Shown here one piece after another: positions 6,677 through 6,769 of a DNA stretch of 6,769 nucleotides; position 1 is the first letter of the stretch, and each line of letters starts with the position of its first letter. The stretch lies in contig CAISKG010000548.1 in NCBI GenBank assembly GCA_903885855.1, forward strand, positions 1-6,769. Reading direction: 5' to 3'. The notes below the pieces were generated by a model. That model was not told the origin of the DNA. It saw only the letters and a list, made by a program, of their open reading frames with translations, and did not search any database. The stretch comes from an uncultured Planctomycetaceae bacterium (GTDB lineage: Bacteria; Planctomycetota; Planctomycetia; Pirellulales; UBA1268). Both the position numbers and the translations under genes were made by a program.

Positions 6677-6769
6677 CTAGGCTTCGGCTCCGGCATCGTC
6701 CATCCCGGGCAGCTTCCGCACGCGCGATCCCGAGGGGCGTTGCTCGCCGGCGGGCGCGGCGCCGCCGGC
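6677..6769 (-). CDS. C-terminal fragment of an unidentified protein, cut by the window edge
   Basis: The frame read leftward from the right edge gives 30 codons and a TAG stop at 6679-6677. About 25 of the 30 codons end in G or C, as in the neighbouring genes. The peptide is Gly/Ala-rich, then basic (SRVRKLPG), then acidic (MDDAGAEA), like a disordered tail. In bacteria with an ispA-dxs cluster the preceding gene is often xseB, the small subunit of exodeoxyribonuclease VII. That makes xseB the best guess from position, but nothing in the peptide confirms it. A competing minus-strand frame (6768-6544) stays open to a TGA overlapping the ispA ATG, but its Arg/Pro-rich composition looks like an out-of-frame translation. 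The 129 bases between this stop and ispA hold only a 5-bp inverted repeat (6577-6590, loop GAGG) and no clear promoter. Confidence 0.35.
   Translation of the reverse strand, partial: AGGAAPAGEQRPSGSRVRKLPGMDDAGAEA

Overview
The window is very GC-rich bacterial DNA, roughly 70% or more by eye, with strong G/C preference at third codon positions. It is densely packed with housekeeping genes. Several signatures point to a member of the Planctomycetota. These are a DXS with GHAGCSVS and ICESHAV variants of the usual family motifs, a DnaA whose domain IV signature reads RSHSTV instead of RDHSTV, and a secreted beta-rich protein of a type I associate with planctomycetes. This assignment rests on remembered family patterns and not on a search.

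Layout: bases 1-208 hold a near-consensus sigma70-type promoter and the leader of a dnaA gene on the plus strand (about 209-1690). The rest runs on the minus strand and converges on dnaA, with only 37 bases between the two stop codons. Read in transcription order from the right edge, it contains: a partial unidentified reading frame (6769-6677), a short-chain (E,E)-farnesyl/geranylgeranyl diphosphate synthase of the IspA type (6547-5540), 1-deoxy-D-xylulose-5-phosphate synthase (5504-3591), NAD kinase (3544-2606), and a secreted protein of unknown function (2609-1728) whose start codon overlaps the NAD kinase stop as ATGA. Gaps between the four complete minus-strand genes are 35, 46 and -4 bases, so they probably form one operon.

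How the genes fit together: Dxs makes DXP, the entry compound of the MEP isoprenoid pathway, and IspA condenses the resulting IPP and DMAPP into prenyl diphosphates for quinones, undecaprenyl carrier and other terpenoids. NadK makes the NADP+ that becomes the NADPH used by the next MEP enzyme (DXP reductoisomerase), so its place beside dxs makes metabolic sense. Clusters of ispA, dxs and nadK, often with xseB upstream, are known in bacteria. The DnaA gene is a separate plus-strand unit.

I found no RNA gene, mobile element, CRISPR array or convincing intrinsic terminator, and no clear sign of a new biological system. The points most worth a second look are the dnaA start and leader, the divergent DnaA motifs, and the unknown secreted protein coupled to NAD kinase.
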